This document shows, piece by piece, positions 43,919 to 53,623 of a stretch of DNA of 64,000 nt. Position numbers and translations under genes: made by a program. The DNA lies in contig NZ_JOIZ01000018.1 in the NCBI RefSeq assembly GCF_000721605.1, positions 1 to 64,000 on the forward strand, in the 5' to 3' direction. Each line of letters begins with the position of its first letter. The first letter of the stretch is position 1. The stretch is from Streptomyces sp. NRRL S-37. GTDB lineage: Bacteria > Actinomycetota > Actinomycetes > Streptomycetales > Streptomycetaceae. The notes below the pieces were generated by a model, which did no database searches, was not told the origin of the DNA, and saw only the letters and a list, made by a program, of their open reading frames with translations.

Positions 43919-45279
43919 CCACCGCCACGCCCGCCCGGACGACCGGCACCGACACGCCCGCGAGCCCGTACCAGAGCTACGTCTACGCCTACCCGCACAA
44001 GACCGCCTACCGGCGGCTCGCCGACCGCCCCCGCCTCGACACCCTGTGGGCCGGCGAACCCAAGGATGCCCTCTCCCTCTACCTGCACATCCCGTTCTGC
44101 GAAATCCGCTGCGGCTTCTGCAACCTGTTCACCCGCATCGGCGCCCCCGACGGCCTGACCGGCGCCTACCTGGACGCCCTGGAACGACAGGCGACGACGG
44201 TGCGCGAGGCCCTGGGAGAGCGCGCATTTGTACGGTTCGCCACCGCGGCCTTCGGCGGCGGCACCCCCACCTTCCTCACCGCCGCCGAACTCGAGCGGCT
44301 GTGCGACATCGCGGAACACCGCATGGGCGCCGACCTGCGCGCGGTCCCGCTGTCCGTGGAGGCCTCGCCCGCCACGGCCACCGCCGACCGGCTCGAGGTA
44401 CTGGCCGCGCGCGGCACCACCCGCCTCAGCCTGGGCGTGCAGAGCTTCGACGACACCGAGGCCCGCGCCGCCGTACGCCCCCAGCGCCGCGCCGACGTCG
44501 AAGCCGCCCTCGGCCGTGTCCGCGACGCCCGGATCCCCGTCCTCAACATCGACCTCATCTACGGCATCGACGGCCAGACGGAGCACACCTGGCTGCGCTC
44601 CCTGGACGCCGCCCTCGCCTGGCACCCCGAGGAGCTCTACCTCTACCCCCTCTACATACGCCCCCTCACCGGCCTCGGCCGCCGCGCCGGCGACCCCGAC
44701 CCGGCCTGGGACGGACAACGGCTGCGCCTGTACCGCCTGGGCCGCGACCACCTCCTCGCCCACGGCTACGAGCAGCGGTCCATGCGCATGTTCCGCCGCG
44801 CGGACGCCCCGCCGCAGGGCGCGGACGACTACGCCTGCCAGACCGACGGCATGATCGGACTCGGCTGCGGCGCCCGCTCCTACACCGCGGGCCTGCACTA
44901 CTCCTTCGACTACGCCGTCGGCATGCACGAGATCCGCGGCATCGTCGACGACTACGTCTCCCGCCCGGCCGCCGACTTCGCCCACGCCGAGTACGGCCGC
45001 CGCATCGACACCGACGAGGCGCGCCGCAGACATCTGCTGCAGTCCCTGCTCCAGGCGGACGGTCTCGACCTCGACGGCTACCGCGCCCGGTTCGACGGCC
45101 GCACCCCGGCGGACGACTTCCCGGAGGAACTCTCCCGCTTCGCCGGCCGCGGCTGGCTGACGCAGGACACCGCGCTGCTGCGCCTGACCCCCGAGGGCCT
45201 GGCCCACTCCGACGCCATCGGCCCGGAGCTGTTCTCCCCGGCCGTACGGGCCGCCATGGCCGCCTACGAGCGGAAGTGA
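43915..45279 (+). CDS. STM4012-family radical SAM protein
   Basis: 454 residues, related to coproporphyrinogen dehydrogenase-like (HemN/HemW) enzymes. Radical SAM cluster C62-x3-C66-x2-C69 (FCEIRCGFC), SAM-binding GGGTPTFL, VSVEASPAT-type strand PLSVEASPATATADRLEVLA and LSLGVQSFDD. HemN-like proteins bind haem or use SAM as methyl donor; the substrate here is unknown. ATG overlaps the sulfatase stop. Confidence 0.88.
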   Translation: MTTATPARTTGTDTPASPYQSYVYAYPHKTAYRRLADRPRLDTLWAGEPKDALSLYLHIPFCEIRCGFCNLFTRIGAPDGLTGAYLDALERQATTVREALGERAFVRFATAAFGGGTPTFLTAAELERLCDIAEHRMGADLRAVPLSVEASPATATADRLEVLAARGTTRLSLGVQSFDDTEARAAVRPQRRADVEAALGRVRDARIPVLNIDLIYGIDGQTEHTWLRSLDAALAWHPEELYLYPLYIRPLTGLGRRAGDPDPAWDGQRLRLYRLGRDHLLAHGYEQRSMRMFRRADAPPQGADDYACQTDGMIGLGCGARSYTAGLHYSFDYAVGMHEIRGIVDDYVSRPAADFAHAEYGRRIDTDEARRRHLLQSLLQADGLDLDGYRARFDGRTPADDFPEELSRFAGRGWLTQDTALLRLTPEGLAHSDAIGPELFSPAVRAAMAAYERK

Positions 45280-45289
45280 GACCCGCCCG

Positions 45290-46138
45290 ATGGACCTGAC
45301 CCTCCTCTACCGCGGCCCGCTGGCCTCCTGCGACTACGACTGCCCCTACTGCCCGTTCGCCAAGCGGCGCGACAGCCGCGAGCAACTCCGTACCGACCGC
45401 GCCTGCCTGGAGAGGTTCGCCGACTGGGCCGAGGCGCAGACCACCGACCGGCTCTCCCTGCTCTTCACCCCCTGGGGCGAGGGCCTGGTCCGCTCCTGGT
45501 ACCGCGACACCCTGACCCGGCTCTCCCACCACCCCCACATCCGCCGCGTCGCCATCCAGACCAACCTCAGCTGCCGCACCGACTGGCTCGCCGGCGCCGA
45601 CCTGGACACCCTCGCCCTGTGGTGCACGTACCACCCGGGCCAGACCCCCTACGACCGCTTCCTGGCCAAGTGCCGCGAACTGGACCGGCTCGGCGTCCGG
45701 TTCAGCGTCGGCGTCGTCGGACTGCCCGACCACCTGGAGGCGGCCCGGCGGCTGCGCGCCGAGCTGCCCGAGAAGGTGTACCTGTGGGTCAACGCCGCCG
45801 AGGGACACACCTACGACGACACCGAGGCCGGCGTGTGGACCGCGCTGGACCCCCTCTTCCCCTACAGCCGCCGCCCCCACGCCAGCGCGGGCCTGCCCTG
45901 CCGCACGGGGGAGTCCGTGATCTCGGTCGACGGCGAGGGCACGGTCCGCCGCTGCCACTTCGTCCGCGCCGAACTCGGCAACCTCTACGACGGCAGCTAC
46001 CGCGAGGCGCTGCGCCCCCGCCCCTGCCCCCTCGCCGCCTGCGACTGCCACATCGGCTACGTCCACCTCGAAACGCTGCCGCTGTACGACGTGTTCGCCG
46101 GAGGTGTGCTGGAACGGATACCGGCCCCGGCCGGATAG
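45290..46138 (+). CDS. STM4011-family radical SAM protein
   Basis: 282 residues. Cluster motif C14-x3-C18-x2-C21 (SCDYDCPYC) followed by PFAKRRDSREQL. A Cys-rich C-terminal part (LPCRTG, RRCHFVRAELG, CPLAACDCHIGYVHL) could hold an auxiliary iron-sulfur cluster, as in SPASM-type maturases. Starts 10 bp after STM4012 and closes the operon. A peptide or protein-modifying function is possible but unproven. Confidence 0.87.
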   Translation: MDLTLLYRGPLASCDYDCPYCPFAKRRDSREQLRTDRACLERFADWAEAQTTDRLSLLFTPWGEGLVRSWYRDTLTRLSHHPHIRRVAIQTNLSCRTDWLAGADLDTLALWCTYHPGQTPYDRFLAKCRELDRLGVRFSVGVVGLPDHLEAARRLRAELPEKVYLWVNAAEGHTYDDTEAGVWTALDPLFPYSRRPHASAGLPCRTGESVISVDGEGTVRRCHFVRAELGNLYDGSYREALRPRPCPLAACDCHIGYVHLETLPLYDVFAGGVLERIPAPAG

Positions 46139-46192
46139 CCGCCCACCCCAGGTGACGTGTTTGCCGCGGAAACCAGCGGCAAGTCGGTGTCC

Positions 46193-46621
46193 ATGAGTGA
46201 ACAGAACAAGAACGCGCAGCAGAAGACCACGTCCGCCCGGTCCGCCGCGACCAAGACGCGGGAGGCCGCGGACAAGGCCAAGGAGACCGCGGGCAAGGCG
46301 ACCGCCCCCGCCGCCGGCAAGGCGGGTGACGCGGCGTCAGCGGCCGCGTCGGGCGCCGGGCGCGCGGCCCGGGCGGCGAGCGGCGCCGCGCAGACCGCGG
46401 CCAAGGGGGTCGAGGCGGGCCGCCGCGCGGTCGTCGCCACCTCGGGCCAGGTCGCCGCCGGCGCCAAGACCGCCTGGACGGTGATAGCCAACCGCAGGCT
46501 CGTCGCCGCCGGTGCCGCGGCCGGCCTGACCGCGCTGACCGCCGCCTCCTACGCGGTGGGCCGGCGCGCCGAACGCCACACCCACGGCCCCCTCACCCGG
46601 CTGACCGGCGGCCGGATCTGA
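46193..46621 (+). CDS. Ala/Lys-rich protein with C-terminal membrane segment
   Basis: 142 residues. The N-terminal 90 are low-complexity ([20 protein letters not shown]), resembling phasin- or LEA-like amphipathic helices. A hydrophobic helix follows ([20 protein letters not shown]), then a basic tail. A structural or membrane-surface role is inferred. Starts 54 bp after STM4011; whether it belongs to that operon is unclear. Confidence 0.7.
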   Translation: MSEQNKNAQQKTTSARSAATKTREAADKAKETAGKATAPAAGKAGDAASAAASGAGRAARAASGAAQTAAKGVEAGRRAVVATSGQVAAGAKTAWTVIANRRLVAAGAAAGLTALTAASYAVGRRAERHTHGPLTRLTGGRI

Positions 46622-46736
46622 CACCGGGGCGGCGGGACGGGACGGCGCGGAGCCGGACCCCGCTCGCGCGGTGCGGCCCCGAAGAGGAAAGATGTCTCCG
46701 CAAGCGAAGAATCGACCCATGCGGAGGAGTGGGCAC

Positions 46737-48377
46737 ATGCAGCACGAGCGAGCCGGCGGCCCGGCCGGCCCCGAGGATCTCGTCGACGTCGCTCGGCTGG
46801 TCACGGCGTACTACGCACTGCGCCCCGACCCCGACGATCCGGGGCAGCGCGTCACCTTCGGGACGTCGGGGCACCGCGGCTCGTCCCTGACGGCCGCGTT
46901 CAACGAGGACCACATCGCCGCGACCAGCCAGGCCATCTGCGAGTACCGCGCCGGCCAGGGCACCGACGGGCCGCTCTTCCTCGGCGCCGACACCCACGCG
47001 CTGTCCGAGCCCGCCCGGGTCACCGCCCTGGAGGTGTTCGCGGCCAACGGGGTCACGGTGCTCATCGACAGCGCCGACGGCTACACCCCGACCCCGGCGG
47101 TCTCGCACGCGATCCTCACCCACAACCGGGGCCGCGCCACGGGCCTCGCGGACGGTGTCGTGGTCACCCCGTCCCACAACCCGCCCGCCGACGGCGGGTT
47201 CAAGTACAACCCGCCCAGCGGCGGCCCCGCGGGCTCGGACGCCACCGGCTGGATCCAGGACCGGGCCAACGACATCATCCGCGGCGGCCTCAAGGACGTC
47301 CGCCGCATCCCGTACGCCCGTGCCCTCGCCGCCACCGGGACCGGCCGGTACGACTTCCTCGGCACCTATGTCGCGGACCTGCCCAGCGTGCTGGACCTGG
47401 ACGCGATCCGCGCGGCCGGCGTACGGATCGGCGCCGACCCGCTGGGCGGGGCGTCCGTCGCGTACTGGGGCCGGATCGCCGAACAGCACCGGCTCGACCT
47501 CACCGTGGTCAACCCGCTCACCGACCCGACCTGGCGGTTCATGACGCTGGACTGGGACGGGAAGATCCGGATGGACTGCTCCTCGCCGCACGCGATGGCG
47601 TCCCTCATCGGGCAGCGCGACCGCTTCGACATCGCCACCGGCAACGACGCCGACGCCGACCGGCACGGCATCGTCACCCCGGACGCCGGGCTGATGAACC
47701 CCAACCACTACCTCGCCACGGCGATCGGCTACCTCTACGCGCACCGCGAGCGGTGGCCGTCCGCCGCCGGCGTCGGCAAGACCCTGGTCTCCTCCGCGAT
47801 GATCGACCGGGTCGCCGCCGACCTGAAGCGCGAACTCGTCGAGGTGCCCGTCGGCTTCAAGTGGTTCGTGGACGGACTGGCCGGCGGCACCCTCGGCTTC
47901 GGCGGTGAGGAGTCGGCCGGGGCCTCCTTCCTGCGCCGGGACGGCTCGGTGTGGACCACCGACAAGGACGGCATCATCCTGGCGCTGCTCGCGTCCGAGA
48001 TCACGGCCGTCACCGGGAAGACGCCCTCCGCGCACTACGCCGCGCTCACCTCCCGCTTCGGCGAGCCCGCCTACGAGCGGATCGACGCCCCGGCGACCCG
48101 TGAGGAGAAGGCCCGTCTGGCGAAGCTGTCCCCCGCCCAGGTCACCGCGGACACCCTGGCCGGGGAGGCGGTCACCGCGGTGCTCACCGAGGCGCCGGGC
48201 AACGGCGCGTCCATCGGGGGCATCAAGGTGGCCACGGACAGCGCCTGGTTCGCCGCCCGCCCCTCCGGCACCGAGGACGTGTACAAGATCTACGCCGAGT
48301 CGTTCCAGGGGCCCGGGCACCTCCGTCGGGTGCAGGAGGAGGCCAAGGCCGTGGTCCTCGCGGCACTGAGCGACTGA
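46737..48377 (+). CDS. pgm: Phosphoglucomutase (alpha-D-glucose phosphate-specific)
   Basis: 546 residues from the ATG preceded by GGAGGAG. Interconverts glucose-1- and glucose-6-phosphate. Active-site serine 146 in VVTPSHNPP, metal loop [10 protein letters not shown], sugar-binding [10 protein letters not shown] and phosphate-binding [12 protein letters not shown]. All are intact. Links glycogen, trehalose and wall-precursor metabolism. Confidence 0.95.
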   Translation: MQHERAGGPAGPEDLVDVARLVTAYYALRPDPDDPGQRVTFGTSGHRGSSLTAAFNEDHIAATSQAICEYRAGQGTDGPLFLGADTHALSEPARVTALEVFAANGVTVLIDSADGYTPTPAVSHAILTHNRGRATGLADGVVVTPSHNPPADGGFKYNPPSGGPAGSDATGWIQDRANDIIRGGLKDVRRIPYARALAATGTGRYDFLGTYVADLPSVLDLDAIRAAGVRIGADPLGGASVAYWGRIAEQHRLDLTVVNPLTDPTWRFMTLDWDGKIRMDCSSPHAMASLIGQRDRFDIATGNDADADRHGIVTPDAGLMNPNHYLATAIGYLYAHRERWPSAAGVGKTLVSSAMIDRVAADLKRELVEVPVGFKWFVDGLAGGTLGFGGEESAGASFLRRDGSVWTTDKDGIILALLASEITAVTGKTPSAHYAALTSRFGEPAYERIDAPATREEKARLAKLSPAQVTADTLAGEAVTAVLTEAPGNGASIGGIKVATDSAWFAARPSGTEDVYKIYAESFQGPGHLRRVQEEAKAVVLAALSD

Positions 48378-48395
48378 GCCGCACCCGGACGGGCA

Positions 48396-48427
48396 CGCCC
48401 CGGTCACCCGCCGCGGTGGCCGGGGCG
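48396..48427. terminator. Bidirectional hairpin between convergent genes
   Basis: CGCCCCGGTCACC / GGTGGCCGGGGCG, 13-bp arms with one wobble pair and a 6-nt loop. It sits 18 bp after pgm and 2 bp from the stop of the opposing gene. Confidence 0.75.
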
Positions 48428-48429
48428 CG

Positions 48430-48927
48430 TCAGCCGGTTCGGACGCCGGGGGCGGACGGGGCCGGGGAGGCGGGTTCCGGCGACCGGGACGTCGCCGTGG
48501 GCAGCTCCTGAGGCAGTTCCTCCGACTGCTGCAGAACGGTGTCGCCGGGCGCCTCGGCCGGGGTGCCCGCACCGGTGGACAGCTGCGACCACGCGCCCAG
48601 CGCCAGGGCGATCGCGGCGGCGGTGCCCGCCACGCGGCCGGCGCGGCGCAGCCTGGCGCGCCGGTCCATCTCCCGCCAGGACGGTCCGTCCCACGGATCG
48701 TCGGGCTGCCACAGATCACCGACCGCCTCGACGCCGGCGTCCTCCCGCGGCACGCCGCCGCCGGTGTGCGGCCGTGTCCGCTGCAGCGCGGAGGGCTCCC
48801 TGGGGGCGGTGGCCCGGATGGCGCGCTCGTTGTCGGTGAGGAACCGCTGCCAGACGTCCTCGGGCAGCGCCGGCGTACCGTCCCGCTCCTCCGGCGTCCC
48901 GCCGTCGTCCGGCCTCTGCGCGGTCAC
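48430..48927 (-). CDS. Single-pass membrane protein of unknown function
   Basis: 165 residues from a GTG. Cytoplasmic part contains LPEDVWQRFLTDNERAIRAT and WQPDDPWDGPSWREMDRRAR. One membrane helix (VAGTAAAIALALGAWSQL), then a Pro/Ser/Thr-rich outer tail. Type II topology. Function unknown; divergent from a membrane PP2C phosphatase 240 bp away. Confidence 0.7.
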   Translation of the reverse strand: MTAQRPDDGGTPEERDGTPALPEDVWQRFLTDNERAIRATAPREPSALQRTRPHTGGGVPREDAGVEAVGDLWQPDDPWDGPSWREMDRRARLRRAGRVAGTAAAIALALGAWSQLSTGAGTPAEAPGDTVLQQSEELPQELPTATSRSPEPASPAPSAPGVRTG

Positions 48928-49171
48928 GTCCGTTCATTCCTTTCGGGGATCCCGCCAGGATCATTGCACAGCGCAAAAACGAAGGAACAGCGGCCCGCGG
49001 AACCGAACACATGGCTGAGACGGTGCGGCCCGGGTGCGGACTCGATCGGATAAAGGTCCGCCCGGGAGGAACACGGAGCGGCCGACCTTTGCATAGTCTA
49101 AAGATGGGGGAGGGGCGTCTGCGGAGGAACCGGGCGGCTCTCGAGTGCCCTCGACACCGCTGGAGCAGGAC

Positions 49172-50269
49172 ATGACCGACGAGAAACCGCCATCGGACCG
49201 GCGGGCGCCGTCCGCGCTGGCCTGGATGCCGTTCGTGGTGATGGCGGTGATCGCGGTCGTCGACGTGGTGGCCGGTCCGGGAGTCGGACTGCTTCCCCTG
49301 GTGTCGCTGGGTCCCGCCTTCGCGGGCCTGGTCGGGGGCTGGCGCCGCACGGCGGTGATCGGCGTCCTGGCGCTGCTGCTCTGTGCCGGGCTGGGCCTGT
49401 ACAACGAGCTGTTCCCGGCGCGCCGCGGCTACACCGCCATGGCGTCGGTCGCCGGGGTCACCGGCGTCGGTGTCACCGCCGCGGTGATGCGCTCGCGCCG
49501 GGAGGCGGAACTGGCCGGCGTGCGGTCGATCGCCGAGGTCGCCCAGCGGGTGCTGCTGCGGCCGGTGCCGCTGACCGTCGGCCCCGTGCAGGCGGCCGTG
49601 TCCTACACGTCCGCCGTCGCCGAGGCGCGGATCGGCGGTGACCTCTACGAGGTGGTGGCCTCGCCGCACGGCGTCCGGGTCATCCTCGGCGACGTGCAGG
49701 GCAAGGGCCTGGCCGCCGTGGAGACGGCCGCCGTGGTCCTCGGCGCCTTCCGGGAGGCCGCCTACGACGAGCCGGACCTCGTCAAGCTGGGCGAGCGGGT
49801 GGAGCGCAGCGTGGCCCGGGAGCTGGAGGACGAGCGGTTCGTCACCGCGATCCTCGCGGAGATCGGCGCCGGCCAGGAGGTCGTCCTCCTCAACTACGGC
49901 CATCCGGCCCCGATGCTGCTGCGCCGTGACGGCGGCACCGACTTCCCGGAGCCGCCGTCGTTCGCGCTGCCGCTGGGCCTGTCCGCGCACGGTGCCGCGA
50001 GACCGGAGCCCTACCGGGTGGCGTTCTCCCCGGGTGAGCAACTGCTGCTCTACACCGACGGCGTCACCGAGGCCCGCGACCGGGACGGGCGCTTCTACCC
50101 GCTGGGCGAGCGCGCGCACCTGCTGAAGGAACCCGACGCGCACCGCGCCCTGGAGGCCCTGCGCGAGGATCTGGTCCAGCACGCGGGAGGACCGCCCGGA
50201 GACGACGCCGCGATGCTCCTCCTGCGCTACCACCGTCACCAGGACGAGGAGCCCGCCCCCACCGGGTGA
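49172..50269 (+). CDS. Membrane-anchored PP2C/SpoIIE-type phosphatase
   Basis: 365 residues from ATG 49172 (GGAGCAGG upstream); GTG 49145 is less likely. Three or four N-terminal membrane helices (residues about 20-95), then a PP2C domain with RIGGDLYEVV, VILGDVQGKGLAAVE, LLLYTDGVTEARDRDG and GDDAAMLLLR. Acts on a phosphorylated STAS protein by family analogy; none is adjacent. Confidence 0.9.
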   Translation: MTDEKPPSDRRAPSALAWMPFVVMAVIAVVDVVAGPGVGLLPLVSLGPAFAGLVGGWRRTAVIGVLALLLCAGLGLYNELFPARRGYTAMASVAGVTGVGVTAAVMRSRREAELAGVRSIAEVAQRVLLRPVPLTVGPVQAAVSYTSAVAEARIGGDLYEVVASPHGVRVILGDVQGKGLAAVETAAVVLGAFREAAYDEPDLVKLGERVERSVARELEDERFVTAILAEIGAGQEVVLLNYGHPAPMLLRRDGGTDFPEPPSFALPLGLSAHGAARPEPYRVAFSPGEQLLLYTDGVTEARDRDGRFYPLGERAHLLKEPDAHRALEALREDLVQHAGGPPGDDAAMLLLRYHRHQDEEPAPTG

Positions 50270-50303
50270 ACGGCCGGTGGGCACCGCGAGGTACAAAGGA
50301 CCC

Positions 50304-50819
50304 ATGCATCGGGACGAACCCTCCGGCGGGGCCAGGGACGACGTCGAGGCGGTCACCCGGGCGGTGCTGACCGCCTCACGGCTGCTGGTGGCGGTGTCCG
50401 CGCGCTCCCTCGCCGCGGTCGAGGACCGGGTGACGCTGCCGCAGTTCCGGATGCTGATGGTGCTCTCCACCCGCGGCGCCACCAAGCTGGTCACGCTCGC
50501 CGACCTGCTCCACGTCGCCCCGTCCACCGCGATGCGCATGGTCGACCGGCTGATCGCGGCCGGCCTGGCCGACCGGCAGACCAACCCCGCCAACCGCCGG
50601 GAGACCCTGCTGCGGCTCACCGAGGAGGGCCGGCACACGGTCGAGGACGTCACCGCGCGGCGCCGCGCCGAGATCGCCGCGATCGTCGAGCGGCTGGCCC
50701 CGCCGCAGCGGGCGGCGCTGGTCGGCGCCCTCACCGCGTTCAACGAGGCCGGCGGCGAGCCCCCCGCCGGCGAACCGCAGCCGTACCCGCTCGGGTGGGC
50801 GGTGGACGGCGGGCCGTGA
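50304..50819 (+). CDS. MarR-family transcriptional regulator
   Basis: 171 residues. Winged helix: LPQFRMLMVLSTRGATKLVT, LHVAPSTAMRMVDRLIAAGL and wing TNPANRRETLLRLTEEGRHT. Starts at the ATG with AAAGGA upstream, 35 bp after the phosphatase. A palindrome lies between it and the following cupin gene, its probable target. Confidence 0.88.
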   Translation: MHRDEPSGGARDDVEAVTRAVLTASRLLVAVSARSLAAVEDRVTLPQFRMLMVLSTRGATKLVTLADLLHVAPSTAMRMVDRLIAAGLADRQTNPANRRETLLRLTEEGRHTVEDVTARRRAEIAAIVERLAPPQRAALVGALTAFNEAGGEPPAGEPQPYPLGWAVDGGP

Positions 50820-50830
50820 CCGGCACCACC

Positions 50831-50857
50831 CAAATACGCATGCTAGGTTCGCATTTG
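50831..50857. promoter_or_regulatory. Imperfect palindrome upstream of the cupin gene
   Basis: CAAATACG and CGCATTTG arms (one mismatch) around an 11-bp centre. AT-rich for this genome and 52 bp before the cupin start, so a candidate MarR operator. Confidence 0.5.
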
Positions 50858-50909
50858 AAGGGCGGCCGGGACGGCCGGCGCGTCCACGCACCCGGAACGG
50901 TGACATCCC

Positions 50910-51320
50910 ATGACGTCGGACAGCAGCGACACCCCCGGCGAGGACCTCCCGCTCCCGCGGGTCCTGTGCGACACGGCCGCCCTGGCCGCCCTCGACGACG
51001 CGTCCGCCGGCGCCCTGTGGCGGCTCGCCGAGCCGGGCCGCCAACTCGACGCCAACGTCGTCCGCATCCCGCCCGGGCGCGGGGTCGACACCCACCGCGA
51101 GCCCGACCTCGACGTCCTCCTGCTGGTCCTCGCCGGCCACGGCACCCTCACCGCCCCCGACGGCCCCCGCGCCCTTTCCGCCGGTGCGCTGACCTGGCTC
51201 CCGCACGGGTCCACCCGAAGCCTCACCGCCGGCCCCGAGGGACTGACCTACCTCACCGTCCACCGCCGCCGGCCCGGCATGCGGATCCAGCGCGGGAATC
51301 CGGCAGTTCAACAACAGTGA
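50910..51320 (+). CDS. Cupin-domain protein
   Basis: 136 residues. Cupin barrel segment: VVRIPPGRGVDTHREPDLDV, LLLVLAGHGTLTAPDGPRAL and LTWLPHGSTRSLTAGPEG. Only some of the usual metal-binding His/Glu residues remain (His in DTHREPD, His in LPHGS), so it may bind a ligand more than catalyse. Possibly controlled by the upstream MarR protein. Confidence 0.75.
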   Translation: MTSDSSDTPGEDLPLPRVLCDTAALAALDDASAGALWRLAEPGRQLDANVVRIPPGRGVDTHREPDLDVLLLVLAGHGTLTAPDGPRALSAGALTWLPHGSTRSLTAGPEGLTYLTVHRRRPGMRIQRGNPAVQQQ

Positions 51321-51384
51321 TCATCGAAGCAACAAACTGATAACAGCAGACAACTCCTGAACGTCTCATGCGGTCTAGACCGCT

Positions 51385-52650
51385 ATGAAGATCTCTTTTC
51401 TGATCCACAACGCCTATGGGATCGGAGGCACGATCACCACCACGTTCAACCTGGCGGCCGCACTGGCCGAACGGCACGACGTGGAGATCGTCTCGGTGTT
51501 GCGGCACCGGGAGCACCCCAATCTCACCCCGCACCCCGGGGTACGGCTGCGGGCGCTGGTGGATCTGCGGAAGGAGAAGGACCACCCGCTGCACGGCAGA
51601 CCCGCCAAGGTGTTCCCCGCCGCCGAGTACCGCCACCACCAGTACAGCGAACTGACGGACCAGCGGATCGCCGAGTGCCTGGCGGACATCGACGCCGACG
51701 TCGTCGTCGGCACCCGGCCGGGACTCAACGTGCACCTCGCCCTCCAGGCCCCGGAGCGCGTCGTACGCGTCGGCCAGGAGCACCTCACCCTCGACAACCA
51801 TCCGCCCGCGCTGCGCACCGCGCTGCGCCGCGCCTACCGCCGGCTCGACGTGCTCACCACCGTCACGGAGGCCGACGCCGGCTCCTACCGGCGCAAGATG
51901 CGGCTGCCCGGCGTGCGGGTGGAGGCCCTCCCCAACAGCGTCCCCGACCCCACGCTCCCCATCGCCGACGGCACCGCCAAGGTCGTGGTGGCGGCCGGCC
52001 GGCTGGTCCCCGTCAAGCGGTTCGACCTGATCATCGAGGCGTTCGCCCGGGTGGCCGCCGAACACCCCGACTGGCAGCTGCGCATCTACGGCAAGGGCGA
52101 GGAACAGGACCGGCTGCGCGCCCTGATCGAGAGCCTCGGCCTGTGGAACAACGTCTTCCTGATGGGCGCGGCGATCCCCATGGAGGCCGAGTGGGTCAAG
52201 GGCTCGATCGGCGTGGCGGCCTCGAACTTCGAGCCGTTCGGCATGACCCTCGTCGAGGCGATGCGCTGCGGACTGCCCTTCGTCAGCACCGACTGCCCCT
52301 ACGGGCCCGGCGAGATCATCAAGGACGGCGAGGACGGCCGGCTGGTGCCGGTCGGGGACAGCGCGGCCTTCGCCGCCGCCCTCCTCGACCTGGTACGCGA
52401 CGACGAGCGCCGCCGCCGCATGGGCGAGGCGGCCGTGGCCAACGCGCACCGGTTCGCCCCCGGCCCGGTCGTCGCCCACGCCGAGCGCCTCTTCCAGGAT
52501 GCGATCGAGGCCCGCGGCGGCGGACGGCGCGGTACGGCGGAGTACGGCGGAAGACAGCACACCCTCGTCAGCCGGGGCCACGCCGCCCGCGACCTCGCCC
52601 GCGCCGCCGCGTCGAACGCGCTGCGCACCGTACGGAAGGGACGCCGATGA
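51385..52650 (+). CDS. GT4-family glycosyltransferase
   Basis: 421 residues, GT-B fold. N-terminal glycine-rich loop MKISFLIHNAYGIGGTITTT, donor-domain start KVVVAAGRLVPVKRFDLIIE, and the E-x7-E motif in SNFEPFGMTLVEAMRCGLPF. Likely retaining, using a nucleotide-activated sugar. Overlaps the next gene by ATGA, so the pair works together, possibly in wall polymer or glycan synthesis. Confidence 0.9.
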   Translation: MKISFLIHNAYGIGGTITTTFNLAAALAERHDVEIVSVLRHREHPNLTPHPGVRLRALVDLRKEKDHPLHGRPAKVFPAAEYRHHQYSELTDQRIAECLADIDADVVVGTRPGLNVHLALQAPERVVRVGQEHLTLDNHPPALRTALRRAYRRLDVLTTVTEADAGSYRRKMRLPGVRVEALPNSVPDPTLPIADGTAKVVVAAGRLVPVKRFDLIIEAFARVAAEHPDWQLRIYGKGEEQDRLRALIESLGLWNNVFLMGAAIPMEAEWVKGSIGVAASNFEPFGMTLVEAMRCGLPFVSTDCPYGPGEIIKDGEDGRLVPVGDSAAFAAALLDLVRDDERRRRMGEAAVANAHRFAPGPVVAHAERLFQDAIEARGGGRRGTAEYGGRQHTLVSRGHAARDLARAAASNALRTVRKGRR

Positions 52651-53444
52651 ACACGGCCCCGCGCACCCACTGTTCCGTCGACGCCGACGGCCGGATCACC
52701 TTCCGCCTGCGGCCACCGGCGGCCACGCGCCCCCGGCTGCTGCTGGTGCTGCGCCCCAGGAAGGGCCGGCCCGAGGAGACGACCCGCGCCCTCGACCTCG
52801 AACCCCACGGCACCGACGGCGAGTTCCGGGCCGTGCTGGAGGCGCTGCCCCGGCTCGCGGAGGGCCGCTGGGACACATATCTGCTGCCCGGTCCGGACGC
52901 CGCACGGGAGCGGCTGCGCCCCGGCCCGCGGGACCTGCGGGCGCTCGTCGACGGCGGTTCGCGCCGGTGGCCCTCACCGGTGGCCGTCCGGGTGCCGTAC
53001 ACCACCAAGGACGGCTTCCTCGCGATACGGACCTGGCTGCGCACCGCCCACGCGGAGGCGGGCCCCGTGGAGATCACCGACGGGACGATGACGGTCCGCG
53101 CCCGTCTGCACGGAGCCGAACTCTCCGAAGGGGCCCGGGCGGTGCTGCGGTTGCGGGGCACCAAGGACACCTTGCACGGCGTCCCCGTACGGCCGGCCGA
53201 GGACGGCGGCTTCGCCTTCACGATCGCCTGCGAGGACCTCGTGGCCTCCGACAGCCGGATCTGGGACGTCTTCCTCCGCCCCGCCGCCGACGCGCCGCTC
53301 ACCAGGGTCGGCCGCCTCCTCGACGACGTGGCGGACCGCAAGACGGTGTTCGTCTACCCGCGGGTCACGGCGGGCGGGTCCGCGGTGCGCCCCTACTACA
53401 CCGTCGACAACGACCTCGCCGTCGAGGTGACCGCCCTCGGCTGA
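52647..53444 (+). CDS. Partner of the GT4 glycosyltransferase, unknown function
   Basis: 265 residues, beta-rich with no signal or membrane helix: CSVDADGRITFRLRPPAATR, RWPSPVAVRVPYTTKDGFLA, RIWDVFLRPAADAPLTRVGR and RPYYTVDNDLAVEVTAL. It looks like two or three Ig-like or carbohydrate-binding repeats. This type of protein commonly follows glycosyltransferase genes in Streptomyces. Substrate binding or complex assembly is inferred. Confidence 0.7.
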   Translation: MNTAPRTHCSVDADGRITFRLRPPAATRPRLLLVLRPRKGRPEETTRALDLEPHGTDGEFRAVLEALPRLAEGRWDTYLLPGPDAARERLRPGPRDLRALVDGGSRRWPSPVAVRVPYTTKDGFLAIRTWLRTAHAEAGPVEITDGTMTVRARLHGAELSEGARAVLRLRGTKDTLHGVPVRPAEDGGFAFTIACEDLVASDSRIWDVFLRPAADAPLTRVGRLLDDVADRKTVFVYPRVTAGGSAVRPYYTVDNDLAVEVTALG

Positions 53445-53587
53445 ACGGCCGCACCCCCTCACCGTCCGAGGTCCCGCCCCGGAAGTGCCCGCGGGCCGCA
53501 CAGCCGACGGACCGCTGTCCTCGTCCCCGACGCGGAGGGCGGCTCGGCGGACTCCCGCGCCTGTGACGATCGTTATGATGCCCGTAT

Positions 53588-53597
53588 CGTTCAAACG
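53588..53597. promoter_or_regulatory. Operator upstream of the DeoR/LacI-type regulator
   Basis: CGTTCAAACG, 26 bp before the regulator ATG. The same decamer occurs inverted at 54770-54779 upstream of the sugar operon; with NNCATC appended the two match at 14 of 16 positions. Probable autoregulatory site. Confidence 0.65.
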
Positions 53598-53623
53598 AAC
53601 ATCCTGGTACGGGGAGGGGCCTC

